Shown here piece after piece: positions 41,516 through 51,628 of a DNA stretch of 64,000 nt; position 1 is the first letter of the stretch; each line of letters starts with the position of its first letter. Both the position numbers and the translations under genes were made by a program. The notes under the pieces were generated by a model. That model had not been told where the DNA came from. It worked only from the letters and a program-made list of their open reading frames with translations, and ran no database searches. The stretch is taken from the NCBI GenBank assembly GCA_947646735.1, contig CANTFK010000270.1:62001-126000 (forward strand). Direction: 5' to 3'. The DNA is from Peronospora farinosa. Taxonomy: Eukaryota > Oomycota > Peronosporomycetes > Peronosporales > Peronosporaceae.

Positions 41516-41866
41516 TGTAACGGGGCTAGAACGTACCGTCACTAGCTTACACGCGCGCTCGAGGAAGACTCAAGCCCAAGTATTAGGTATTAAGTAAATT
41601 TAACTCTGCTTTTTATTTTTGTTTTGATTCGTACTAATTACGAAGATTTTAGTCGTAATAAATACGACAGTGTTCCTGCCTTTCGGGAACCACACAATTT
41701 CAGGTTGATTTATCATTGGTCCATATTGGGACTTTAGGCCCCAATAATAAACCAATAATAATCCAATAATAAATTACCACGCTGTGCCCGCTATTCGGGC
41801 CCAGCACCTGTCTACATATGTAATTGTTTATTTGTGTTAACTATGTGTGTAATGTAGCTCATTACA
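41516..41866 (-). repeat. 5' LTR of element A
   Basis: 351 bp, homologous to 34,219-34,560 with several substitutions and an extra AATAATCC unit. On the minus strand it ends CCCCGTTACA and is followed by CCTGGTAGCACTTAGTAG, the likely primer-binding region, conserved in A' and, with a base change, in B2. Confidence 0.86.
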
Positions 41867-41871
41867 AGCTC

Positions 41872-42490
41872 TGTCTCCACCACGTCGGTCTCATGCGAAT
41901 CCATAGTCCGTCCATTCTCGTCAATTTAAGGCGGGAGCTCGTCTTCGACCGCTTCGCTTGTATGCGGAAGCCCCTGCTCGACCGCCTTGAAACGGATTGG
42001 GAACCTCTGCTCGCCCAATGTGCTTGTATGCGGGAGCCCCTGTTCGACCGCCTCCTTGAGAATCGGGAACCCCTGTTCGACCGATGTATGTGTGTACGGG
42101 AACCGCTGTTCGACCGCCTCGTTGTGAATCGGGAACCCCTGTTCGACCGATGTCTGTGTGTACGGGAACCGCTGTTCCACCGCCGCGTTGTGAATCGGGA
42201 GCCCCTGTTAGACCGATATCTGCGTGTGCGGGAACCGCTGTTCCACCGCCGCGTTGTGAATCGGGAGTCCCTGTTAGACCGATGTCTGCGTGTGCGGGAA
42301 TCGCTGTTCGACCGTCTCGTTGAGAATTGGGAACCCCTGTTCGACCGATGTCTGCGTGTACGGGAACCGCCGTTCCACCGCCGCGTTGTGAATCGGGAGC
42401 CCCTGTCAGACCGATGTCTGCGTGTGCGGGAACCGCTGTTCGACCGCCTCGTTCTGTGGCTCCATCGGTGCAACGGAGCATACCGGGTAG
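41872..42490 (-). pseudogene. Element B PR-RT spacer, expanded repeat part
   Basis: The minus strand reads MEPQNEAVEQRFPHTQTSV followed by about 14 units alternating VEQRFPYTQTS and VEQGFPIHNEA forms, then VEQGLPHTS, VEDELPP, ENGRTMDSHETDVVE. The same order occurs in B2 (60,460-60,790) with fewer units. The complementary strand also stays open because the repeat unit length is a multiple of three. The element is truncated just beyond VCSVAPMEPQN. Confidence 0.72.
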
Positions 42491-42823
42491 GACCTGTTGA
42501 CAAGATAGACATCCAAGGGATCTAAGCAAGAAAACTACCGCTAGACACCGCCGTCGACTGGCCCCGGACCTGCACCTTCTTTGCTTGTGTGCATTGGATC
42601 GTGCAGCCTGAACGGCCTTCAGCGCGGCGCATATAACGCGCGCCGCTTAATGGACCCTGACGAGAGTAGAGAGAAATGTAGAGAAGAGAGATAACCCGAC
42701 GCATGCGGAAGTTGAGCCACTTTGGTGGAAAGACGGCTCGTGCAACGCGTTTACATACATACAAGCACATCATACATAGATGTTTGGACGGCACGTCGTG
42801 CAATAAAATAGTCTGCATATTAT
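42491..42823. other. Unassigned stretch between element B remnant and copia LTR
   Basis: A 98-codon open frame on the minus strand (42,522-42,818) has no recognisable motif and ordinary composition. I see no other feature. Confidence 0.3.
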
Positions 42824-43151
42824 TGTTGCGATTACCAATCTAGTGTATGGTACTCATGGTAGATTAAACTTGATATCTTAATGCATAAATAAAACTTAGT
42901 TCTCTTTCGGAGTTATAAAAGCGATGTCTTTATAAGGCTTGTTTCAAGTGCACCTCGTGCTTGTTCTTTGAGCTGTAAGCATCTAAGCTTGTGGGCGTTA
43001 GCTCGTACACTGAAGAAGTCTCTTCAGTTCCGTAGAACGGGTAGAATTCGTAGTCGTTTGATTAGTTCCTGCCTTTTGGCCGTAAATTTATTAAGAGGCT
43101 TTTAGCCTTATGAGTCTTCCTCTGACTAAAGAGCTGGGTAGATCCGCTACA
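42824..43151 (+). repeat. Copia-type LTR fragment
   Basis: TGTTGCGATTACCAATCTAG... shares blocks with 46,566-47,040: AATGCATAAATAAAA/AATGCATATATAAAA, GTGCACCTCGTGC/GTGCACTTCGTGC, GAGTCTTCCTCTGACT and AGGCTTTTAGCC. No primer-binding site follows here; a family C LTR fragment abuts it. Confidence 0.6.
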
Positions 43152-43407
43152 TTAACTATATTAAACTACAACTATGTATGATTACAACTTGCTCTACACT
43201 CATTGCGCGCGTCCATCGGTCATTGGTTAGCGCGTTGATATGATGGCCCATATCAACCAGTTAGAGGGCATCTCCAACTTCAAGGAGATGCAGGGACAAT
43301 ATTATAGGAAATAGATAATATTGTTCGATATTATTAGTTATAATAATATTTTTTTGACACTTCGTATAAGTGTCAATAGTATGTAACGGGCTCACTCCGA
43401 TACAACA
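43152..43407 (-). repeat. Family C LTR fragment
   Basis: Matches 25,119-25,363 closely (GCGCGCGTCCAT, AGAGGGCATCTCCAACTTC, GACACTTCGTATAAGTGTC). The outer part of the LTR is missing. It could be the far end of element C once everything nested inside is removed, or an independent relic. Confidence 0.65.
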
Positions 43408-43968
43408 GTGTAGAGCAAGCGACGAGTTGATTGATGTAAATGCGACTTCGCCACTTTCGCTCGCCATCTTGACCCATGACCAATACAATTAGCTTACTAA
43501 CCAAAACCAAAACCAGGCATCATTAATTTCTTCATCTTTGGCTGATTTAACGTAAAGTGATGACTTCTAACTCAACATCTAAAAGGACATCCTGCTGTTC
43601 TTGCACTTTCCGTCATCAGGCACGTCCGTCACGTCTTCGCTAGCGCAGAAGCTCAGAATGCCCATGAAAATTGAAGACGGTCTGTGTAATGAGTTTGGCC
43701 ATGATGGGGTGTGATGTTGTGGTGTTTTGTATTGTATTGTTTCATAAACAAACATATGGTGTCGTGAAACTGGAATTGAATGCGCAAAAGTTATGGTGTG
43801 GTGGAAATAGTAAAAAATATGGTGGAAATATTTAAAAAAAATGGGGTGATCGATTTAGCAATTCCCTTAATATATCTCAACTCATAGGTGATTTGGCGAT
43901 GACGTTTAACAGGTTTATTTAAGCTCAACAAACTATTTGCTCTATTTTGACTTTTCCGTATTCGTCGG
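43408..43968. other. Intergenic DNA upstream of the carboxypeptidase
   Basis: No supportable gene. It contains an AT-rich stretch just before the coding start. The promoter of the carboxypeptidase is expected here, but no specific element is identified. Confidence 0.35.
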
Positions 43969-45850
43969 ATGACACCTCGTATTCCACTCGTGGCCACTGT
44001 GGCGAGCGGACTAGCGTCAGCACAGCGCTTAAACCCGAGCTTGGAACGCTTCCAGGTAATGCAAGAAAAGGAATGGACGGAGCGTTCTTTATCAACGGAG
44101 ACACAGCCAGACAAGCAGAAGAAGGAGGGGGACCTGGTAGAAAACCTGCCGGGACTGGACTCCTTGATCAATGTAACGCACCACGCGGGACGAATTGCTC
44201 TGCACGACAGTGATAAGAACCTCATTTTTTACTGGCATTTCCAAGCGGCTCAGGACGCAGACAAGGCGCCGCTCATCATCTGGTACGATGCATTTGCACT
44301 TTCGGAGTCATCGTGGGACCCCGTGTAACTTTTTCCTTGTATAATTTCTTTACAGGCTGAATGGCGGTCCCGGATGCTCCAGTTTGCAAGGCCTCTTCAT
44401 GGGCATCTCGCCGCTTAAGTTGGTGGACGAGTCGACAATCGCCAAGAACGAACATAGTTGGTATCAATTTGCTAATTTACTTTTTGTGGACCAACCAGTG
44501 GGGACGGCTATGTCGTATACACAGGGCAACACCTATAGGTTAGATGAAGGGGCGGTATCAGCTGACTTCTACGATTTCCTAATCAAATTCCTGCAGCGCC
44601 ATTCTGAGTACCTCTCAGATGATGGTGAAGTGAAACACTCGCGAAGTATAATCTTATGCGGTGAGTCGCATGCGGGGCGATGGATTCCCCATTTTTCTGA
44701 GTATATTTTGAAGAAAAATGACGAATTGAGTAACCCGATTAAGATCCGTCTTGTTGGTGCCTGCATTGGCAATGGATGGGTGCACCCACGAATTCAGTAC
44801 GAGTACAGTGACTATGCTCATGGCCTTGGGTTGCTGAGTTTTGGACAAGTGCGATTGCTGAAGACTTCATTCGCTGAGTGCTTGGCTGCTTTGGATGGTG
44901 GGACACATTATTCGAAAAGCTGTTTGAATAATATGAATGCTATTACGGACAGCGTCAAGACAGATGGTGGGGGGAGCAGTTTGAACATTTACGACGTGCG
45001 GCAATATGTGCCCAGTGTTAAAGCGTATCCGTCAGGACTGGAGAACATTGTCAAGTATATGAATAAGATGGAAGTACGTAAAGCTGTGCATGGCAACGAA
45101 GACAAGGATTTCCGCTATAGTGTCTGCAGCGACGGTGTCTTTCACGGGCTGTCCAGTTTCGACGGCGTTAGCACGCTAGACGAAGTGCAATCATTGCTTC
45201 AAGGAGGTCTTCAACTTCTTTTCTACAATGGCCAGTGGGATATGATGTGCAACCACTATGGAACGGAAAAGTTGTTGCTGAATCTGAACTGGAGTGGCTC
45301 GACTACCTATCAACAGGCAGACAAGTACACATGGCGAGTACAAGGACACAAAGAACCTGCAGGCTTTGCGCAGCAGGGTGGTAATCTCACCTATGTAGTG
45401 GTTGCTAATGCGGGACACATGGTGCCGATGGACGTGCCGGATGTGGCTGCGGAAATGCTGCGTCGCTTTGTGAATGGCCTCGAGTTTAGCGACAGAGTTC
45501 AAAGTGTCACAAACACGCCATTGAACGTAACCGACCTTGAGACTTTGTTTTGTTATCCACCATCGGAATCATCCGCTACAAGTTTACTCGCTACACTAAG
45601 TCAGTCCGGTGGAAACAGTGGCCATATGGATATTACGTGGCTGTTGGGTGCGTTCATTGTTGCCGTAGTTAGTAGCAGTCTATCTGTGTGTGTCACCCTT
45701 GCTTGTCTCCGCAACAGAAGATACCGACAGGGAGATCACGAAATAATCACGCAAATGAGTGATGACGAGCACATGGGTCAGCTTGAAGATGACGACGACG
45801 TCAAGATCTCAAATAAAGAAGATGGCGATAACGATGTGCCTCTTGAGTAG
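43969..45850 (+). CDS. Membrane-anchored serine carboxypeptidase (S10, Kex1-like)
   Basis: Removes C-terminal residues from peptides. Exon 1 is 43969-44282 and exon 2 is 44356-45850; the 73-bp intron (GTACGA...TTACAG) splits the Trp codon and restores PLIIWLNGGPGCSSLQG, the S10 oxyanion signature, giving 602 aa. The N-terminus is a short hydrophobic leader (IPLVATVASGLASA) consistent with a signal peptide. Catalytic residues: Ser in ILCGESHAGRWIPHF, Asp in LLFYNGQWDMMCN, His in NAGHMVPMDVP. A C-terminal transmembrane segment (WLLGAFIVAVVSSSLSVCV) followed by a basic stop-transfer sequence and an acidic tail matches the architecture of Golgi Kex1-type processing carboxypeptidases rather than soluble vacuolar CPY. 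The frame is intact; it stands as an isolated host gene between transposon clusters. Confidence 0.93.
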
Positions 45851-46565
45851 TATTGGAGCTAGCGAGCAACAAGCTATCGTTCTTAAGTGACCGAGTCTAA
45901 ACGCTTTGTTGTGTCTTTACTCCGTTGATCAGGAGAGGAATCTTAATTAAAGTACATTCGTTAAGTATGAGTATGTGATTGGTTTGCGCGTAGTTAGTTA
46001 ATACGTATTTGCCAACTTAAAGCGATCCCATAAGCTGAATGATAGTTGGTGCGTGGTAGCGTTTGTTCTGCCCCACGTATGAAAAGTCCGGAGTTAGCGT
46101 ATACTACGAGATGAATTGTCGGTCGTGCAGACTCATCGTATCACGTTTTATTTGTCAAATAACGCATGGTACTACGTTTTATTTGTCAAATGGCAGAAGT
46201 GAATGATAAGACAGCAATTTTTGTATGGTAAAAATGATCCACTATTTTAGTAAAATTGCATCGTGTGACATGAGCGTGCTAGTTACAATAGGGCTAAAGT
46301 GTTTGTAACGGGGTTAGACGACGCTCATACCAAATTTTTTTTATCACGGTTGAAGTTTCTATATTGCATGTAATGTATTCTTAATACCGATCTTTTTAGA
46401 AGGGTATTATAGATGAGTGTAACTATAGGGTATTAGTACTGTAGTATCTTATACCATCGGTATCAGTTTCATAACTGATACAATAGTACTAAGTACTACA
46501 TACACTGATGATTGGACAATTCCATATCCAGATACCAGAAATGGCATACTATGATTACTATAATT
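45851..46565. other. Intergenic DNA downstream of the carboxypeptidase
   Basis: No gene seen. A TGTAACGGGGTTAG string at about 46,306 resembles an A-type LTR end, but the following sequence does not match, so it is at most a short relic. Confidence 0.3.
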
Positions 46566-47040
46566 GTAATTTATCTAGCGTAGGGTACTTAGAGTAAGAT
46601 TATTCATAAAATCGTAATGCATATATAAAATCAGCTCTCATTTTTGAGTCGTAGAGATAAAGCCGGTATTGGATTGTTTCTCTTGTGCACTTCGTGCGTT
46701 GGTTCTCTGAACCTTTAAGCTTCTAAATTGTTCATGCACGCTGTGTGTTGGTTCTCTGAACCTTAAGCTTATTGCTTGTAGACTAAAAAGTCTCTCCTAG
46801 TTCCTTACAACAGGGTGACTTTAAGGCGTTTAATTAGTCCCTTAGAGCTAAGTGGCTTCTAGCCGTAACCTTTAATAAGCTCTAAAAACTACCAGGCTTT
46901 TAGCCTAATAAGTCTTCCTATGACTTAAGAGCTGTGTAGCTCACGCTATAGTGTTGCTGGAACTATTTCATGGCTTGAGTGAGCAGTAACTTCTGTAAGG
47001 AGTAATCGGATACGTTTAAGACCGGTTGCTATAGTGATCA
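46566..47040 (+). repeat. Copia-type LTR
   Basis: About 475 bp ending GCTATAGTGATCA and followed directly by GTTATGGTATCAGAACG. The TGGTATCAGA string (47045-47054) is the classic primer-binding site complementary to initiator Met-tRNA used by Ty1/copia elements, fixing both the LTR end and the orientation. The LTR start is set by alignment to 42,824 and is less certain. Confidence 0.72.
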
Positions 47041-47905
47041 GTTATGGTATCAGAACGTCAGTTGCTCGGGTGGTTACTATGGTGAGCAAATACAAGCGTA
47101 CAGGACGCAAATGATATTGACAGATTGCAACTTTTGGGAAGGGCGACGTGATCCTCTGAGAAGGCGAAGAGACTCTTGAGCAACTATAAGGGAGTGATAA
47201 ATGGTAACGGACACAAAAGATAGCTAGGATCATAAGTTTGAAAGCATATAGTTTTTCATTTTTAGCTTCTTATCACTTGTCTTAATTCAAAAGGGTAGAG
47301 GAAAAAAGGTCCTGAGATCTCTTCGCCACGGCAATCGACTGCCAACGTCGCCCCAGACCCCGAATTCAGAGAGACAGGATGTGTGTCGGACTCCTACAAG
47401 TCGTTTGAGGAGGCGTGCTTCCAATCGGGCTCGTCAGACCCACCCGCAAGAAGGATTCGGGATCTTTATGCGAGCTTGAAGCGCATTGATCAACTAGGAT
47501 GACTCCTCAAGGATATGGCAAAAAAGTTCGCAGCGCAGTTTATGCAGATGCAAGTACAACTGAATCATGTTGCGCAAGCACAACATGCACCAGAGCAACA
47601 GCCAAGAATGTTTGCCACGTCTTACAAGCACGAGTCAAGTACCTTTGGTGGATACATGAAGGTGCGTGGAAGAGAATGCTCATGTGGTCGCTCAACGTGA
47701 TTTTGAAGGCGTCCGTACAAAGTTAGGTGACTATGGCTGTAATGAATTTGAGGCTGCACGTGGTGATCTTGCCTTTGACAGCAGTCACACCCATTCTATC
47801 CTCCGCAGGACTTTGGCCTGAAGATGCCAAATTAAAATGATATAGACTAGCCGATGTTTCCAAGGTTTTCACGCAGGAGTTCGTGTAGATTTCTTAGCGT
47901 GGGGA
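47041..47905 (+). pseudogene. Decayed copia internal sequence
   Basis: Begins with the primer-binding site. Short frames such as MAKKFAAQFMQMQVQLNHV (47,515) are helical and gag-like but broken. No pol motif is present. It ends where the A' LTR starts. Confidence 0.4.
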
Positions 47906-48247
47906 TGTAACGGGGATAGAACGTACCGTCACTAGCTCACACGTGCGCTCGAGGTAGACACAAGCCCAAGTATTAGGTATTAAGTAAATTTTACTCTTAT
48001 TTTTTGTTTTTGTTTTGATTCGTACTAATTACGAAGATTTTAGTCGTAAAACCGTACAGAGTTCCCGCCTTTCGGGAACCACACAATTTCAGGTTAATTT
48101 ATCATTGGTCCATATTGGGACTTTAGGCCTTAATAATAAACCAATAATAAATTGCCACGCTGTGCTCGCATATTCGGGCCCAGCACCTGTCTACATATGT
48201 AATTGCTTATTTATGTTAGTTTTATGTGTGTAATGTGACCCATTACA
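47906..48247 (-). repeat. 3' LTR of A'
   Basis: 342 bp, near-identical to 34,219-34,560; followed by the same polypurine region TCACCCCCTTCTC and leader. Confidence 0.87.
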
Positions 48248-48398
48248 TCACCCCCTTCTCAAGACAGAACCCACCAACCGTGAGTGCTCAACTGTCGAAA
48301 CCCCATCGCTCACAAACAAACAAGCAATGTCCTGATACCCAACACCCAATCCAGCAGCACTCCCAAGCACCATCAGCGGGAGTTCAACAAACAGCATC

Positions 48399-49145
48399 AT
48401 GGCGCAACAACTCATACCTTGGCCACTGTATGACTTGTCCGGAGCTCACGCTCCGGACTCACTGGAAACAATGCGGGACTATTTCCGGCGATTCCGAAAA
48501 CTGCGCGGGAAGAATCTTGATGGAATCGGGTATGAGGCCCTGCAACGTTCTTGGTGTGCCTTCGTCTAACGTTGGAATCGGATGCTCGAGGATGGTATCA
48601 GCTTCCAACTATGGCTCGCCAATCGAGAGGAGCTTCGCGCCGATCACTCCATCGGCGCGCTACGCGAAAGAGTGAGTGAGGATGCTTGGAATGAGGACCG
48701 CCTCTGCTTCGTTCATGTCAATGAAGGTATGCCAGTCTTGTGACTCGACGCCACACCCAACTCATGACGAATGGCGACGACACATCGCTGAATGTCCACT
48801 CAGTGATCGCGAACGAAGTTGGATTGCAAAGTATGAGCGAAGTCTGAGCGAACGGAGAAGCGCAGTTATTCGTGGTGTGCCTTGCTGACAGCACCATTCG
48901 CGACAGTGGAGTCAATCTCCGCGGAATAATCAGCGCAGGGTAGCCACAAGTTCGCCTTCCCGTCCTGTTGCGCGATTCTCGCCTCGCAATCGTGGTAAAA
49001 TGTATTTACCACGACGTTCTCCTTCACGGCATCATTCTCTCTCGCGTCATCGTTCTCGTTCTCGACGACGTGGATTTCCTTACCGCTCTCGTTTGTCATG
49101 AGATCGTTCGCGTTCGCGCCCGCATTGGAATAGCCCGACTTTGTG
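48399..49145 (+). pseudogene. Antisense accessory gene of A'
   Basis: Near-identical to the A copy. The N-domain from ATG 48399 is broken by TAA at 48567-48569 in AFV*RWN, but the region FQLWLANREELRADHS reads through without the deletion seen in A, showing the ancestral frame. The zinc module (CQSCDSTPHPTHDEWRRHIAEC) lies one frame over and the RS-rich tail follows. Because the lesions in A and A' differ while the frame change before the zinc module is common to both, that frame change may be ancestral or programmed. Confidence 0.55.
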
Positions 49146-49310
49146 GCATCATACGACTGAACCACATCTGGAACATCACGAAGGAGTAAGGACGCGATTC
49201 CCTTGTATCCTGCTCGGAGGGGAATCCAAGCCAACGTACTCGGTACCTGCGCGCGGATGGAATCGCGCGCTTCTCATAATTCGACTGCAGTACAGGTTGG
49301 GGAGGGTCCT
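48866..49310 (-). pseudogene. A' chromodomain and acidic tail
   Basis: The minus strand reads RYRVRWLGFPSEQDT and, further on, DVPDVVQSYDATKSGYSN and VVENENDDARENDAVKEN, stopping at 48866. The chromodomain is cut off from its linker (51,333-51,628) by the inserted LTR. Confidence 0.6.
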
Positions 49311-51332
49311 TGTGGTGGAGTGGATTCTCAAACGACGTGAGAGAACCACAAGCACACACAGTGCCGGACTGCCGACTTACGGAGGGGGTACCCCGATACC
49401 GTGTCGCGTCAACCTTGGGTCTCACCTTGTGTATTCGTCGGCTTGGCTGGTCTTGCTCCTCGTTAGACGCAGAAGACTTAATGACTTGGTCTTGTATGGA
49501 TGGACTTGGGGGCCACGAGTGGATATGCTTCACTCGGGCCCAGGGTTTCTTGGGCTCAATCGACTGAGTCGAGAGCAGTGCACCTGGTACTATGTACCCC
49601 TTCGGTGGCTAACGGTTTCTTGGTCTTTCGACCACTTTTCTTGCTCCCCACAGGGAAACCGCTTCCTATAGCGGGTCGTAGAATGGGTACGAACCCACAG
49701 GCCAAATTACTTCCTGGGGTTCGTTCGAGCTTGAATCTTACCACACGTCTGTCTTCAACGGGGGGGGGCCAAAATAAATCCCTTCCCCGGAACAGGTAGG
49801 TAGATCGAAACAAGCTCACACTTGAGTCTTGACACTAACTTGACACCTCAGGACAACTATCCTGAGGTTCAACTTGCGTTGCTTGAGCTGTCACTTCACC
49901 TGACGTCGGTGGGCCAAAGGGTATCCCGCCCGGAATAAGTGAGGTGACGGAGAAGCTTGAAGGAAGCGCTTAAAGCTGCCACGTGTAATGCAAATCCGAG
50001 TGTGTTTATTTATCCTATACTTTGTATGCTTTTTCTTGCCTAACCCTAACCCTTTGATCTGGATAGTGCCACGTGTCGACTCTTGGAGGAAGAACTGGCT
50101 CCTTGGTACCTGTACTTTCTGTTATCTTCGATATTCTGCGTACCGGTTCTGCACCCTTGGAAAATTGGGCCCTAGTACCCCTGGGCCCTAGTACCCCTGG
50201 GCCCCAGTACCCTGGGCCCCGGTACCCCTAGGCCCCTGTACCCCTGGGCCCCTGTACCCCTGGGCCCCTACCCCGGTATCCTGGTACCGGGCCTCTGTGC
50301 CTCTATACCCTGGGCCTTGTACCCTGGGCCCTGTACCCTGTGCCCTGTACCCTGGGCCTCGGTACCCTGCACCCTGTACCCTGGTCCCTGATACCCTGGG
50401 CTCTTGTACCCTGTGCTCTTGGACCTTGGGGCCTGTACCGACTCTGCACGTTGAAATACTCTGTACCTTCTTTGACCTTAGGACCTTGGACCACCTCGGG
50501 GCACTGGACCTTTTGAATCCTGGTGTGCGCCCGGTAGGGTAACCTTGTACCTTTAATGACTTCAGGACCGTGGACGTTCGATACCCCTGTCCCCGATAGC
50601 TGGTATTCCTGTCCCTGGTGCCCTGTCCCTGGTGACTGGTATCTCTGTCCCCGGTTACTAGAAACCCTGTCCCTGGTGACTAGGAACCCGTGTTCCTGGT
50701 GACTGGTATCCCTGTCCCCGTTAACTGAAAACCCTGTCCCTGGTGACTAGGAACCCACGTCCCTGGTGACTGGTACCCCCGTCCCTGGTGACCCTCGGTT
50801 GAACCTTGGAACCTTGCGAGGCCTGGGTTCTTGTACCCTGGTACCCTGGTCTCTTGTACTGTGGGCTCTTGGACATTGAAGCCTGTACTGGCTCTGCACG
50901 TAGAAATACCTTGTACCTTCTTTGACCTTAGGACCCTGGACCACCTCGGGGCACTGGTCCTTTCGGGTCCTGGTGTGCGCACGGTAGGGTAACCTTGTAC
51001 CTTTGACCCTGGACGTTCAATACCCCTGTCCCCGGTAACTGGTACCCCTGTCCCCGGTGACTGGAACCCTGTCCCTTGTGCCCTGTCCTTGGTGATTGAT
51101 ACCCTTGTCCCCGGTTACTAGAAACTCTGTCCCCGGTAACTGGTATCCCTGTCCCCGGTAACCTGGACGTTCTATACCCCTGTCCCCGGTGACTGGTACC
51201 CCTGTCCCCGGTAGCTCTCGATTGAACCTTGGGACCTTGCGAGGCCTGGGCCCTTGTACCCTGGGGCCCCTGTACCCTGGTACCCTGGGTCCTTGGTACC
51301 CTGGGCCCCAATTCTCCTGGCACTTCACCACG
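49311..51332 (-). repeat. Large diverged TGTGGT-family solo LTR
   Basis: 2,022 bp with TGTGGTGGAGTGGATTCTC at the left and CACTTCACCACG at the right (last base changed from A), flanked by the 4-bp direct repeat TCCT (49307-49310 and 51333-51336). The left third matches the family (GGAGGGGGTACCCCGATACCG, CTCCCTATAGCGGG-like blocks). In place of the GGTCGACC minisatellite it has a different, longer array. No internal genes. Confidence 0.82.
50150..51310. repeat. Minisatellites in the large LTR: GTACCCYTGGGCC and CCCTGTCCCCGGTGACTGGTA
   Basis: About 1.1 kb of two interleaved repeat types: units around TGGGCCCYGGTACCC (50,150-50,440, again 50,820-50,860 and 51,230-51,310) and units around CCCTGTCCCYGGTRACTGGTA (50,580-50,800 and 51,020-51,220). 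A longer segment (TCTGCACGTTGAAATAC...GTGTGCGCCCGGTAGGG) is itself repeated at about 50,440-50,560 and 50,890-51,010. This is a higher-order repeat structure. Confidence 0.8.
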
Positions 51333-51628
51333 TCCTCGTGACCCACAATGCGGTCCACACTCCAGCGCACCTGTCCTTCCGCATCAACCAGCGGAGGAGG
51401 GCCCTCGCGATGGTAATGCTGGCGTCCTGGTTGCCCAGGGCGATGTTGATCAGGCCGTGAACAGAGCTGCCGATGCCCAGCTGGAGACTGAGGCTGCCAG
51501 TAAGCGTGTTGCCCAGGCGGAGAAGACTGCGAGTGAGACCCGGCAGTCGAACCATGAGCTGCTCGAACGGATAAGGGTTCTGGAGCGCCAGGTGCTTGAT
51601 CATGTGCAGAAGGGATCGAGGCCGCGCC

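Larger units (their letters stand above)
34219..41866 (-). mobile_element. Family A Ty3/gypsy element, both LTRs present
   Basis: 7.65-kb minus-strand element: 5' LTR 41,516-41,866, gag, PR, repetitive spacer, RT, RNase H, INT, chromodomain, antisense accessory gene, 3' LTR 34,219-34,560. Flanking 5-mers ATCTC (34214-34218) and AGCTC (41867-41871) match at four of five positions, fitting a target duplication with one later change. The LTRs have diverged visibly. Inserted in the spacer of element B. A' (47,906-57,580) is a close copy. Confidence 0.88.
27570..42490 (-). mobile_element. Family B Ty3/gypsy element, 5'-truncated and twice interrupted
   Basis: Minus-strand element whose 3' LTR is 27,570-27,887. 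Going right: antisense gene, integrase, RNase H, RT, pre-RT spacer and part of the PR-RT spacer. A solo LTR (30,363-31,762) splits its integrase. Element A (34,219-41,866) splits the spacer: the text ...THETDVVET before and PRLEGGYI after the insertion are contiguous in element B2 at 60,760-60,810. Protease, gag and the 5' LTR are absent beyond about 42,490. It sits inside the integrase of element C. Confidence 0.8.

Noticed and set aside
41824..42525. 233-codon plus-strand frame of REPLFDR repeats and 200-codon minus-strand frames of SRGSRTRRH/GGGTAVPAHAD repeats
   Set aside because: The VEQGFPIHNEA reading is the one conserved, in order and context, in B2, A and A'. The other frames stay open only because the repeat unit is a multiple of three.
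44283..44328. Unspliced extension of carboxypeptidase exon 1 (WYDAFALSESSWDPV)
   Set aside because: Splicing at GTACGA restores the invariant WLNGGPGCSS signature; the extension is intron sequence.
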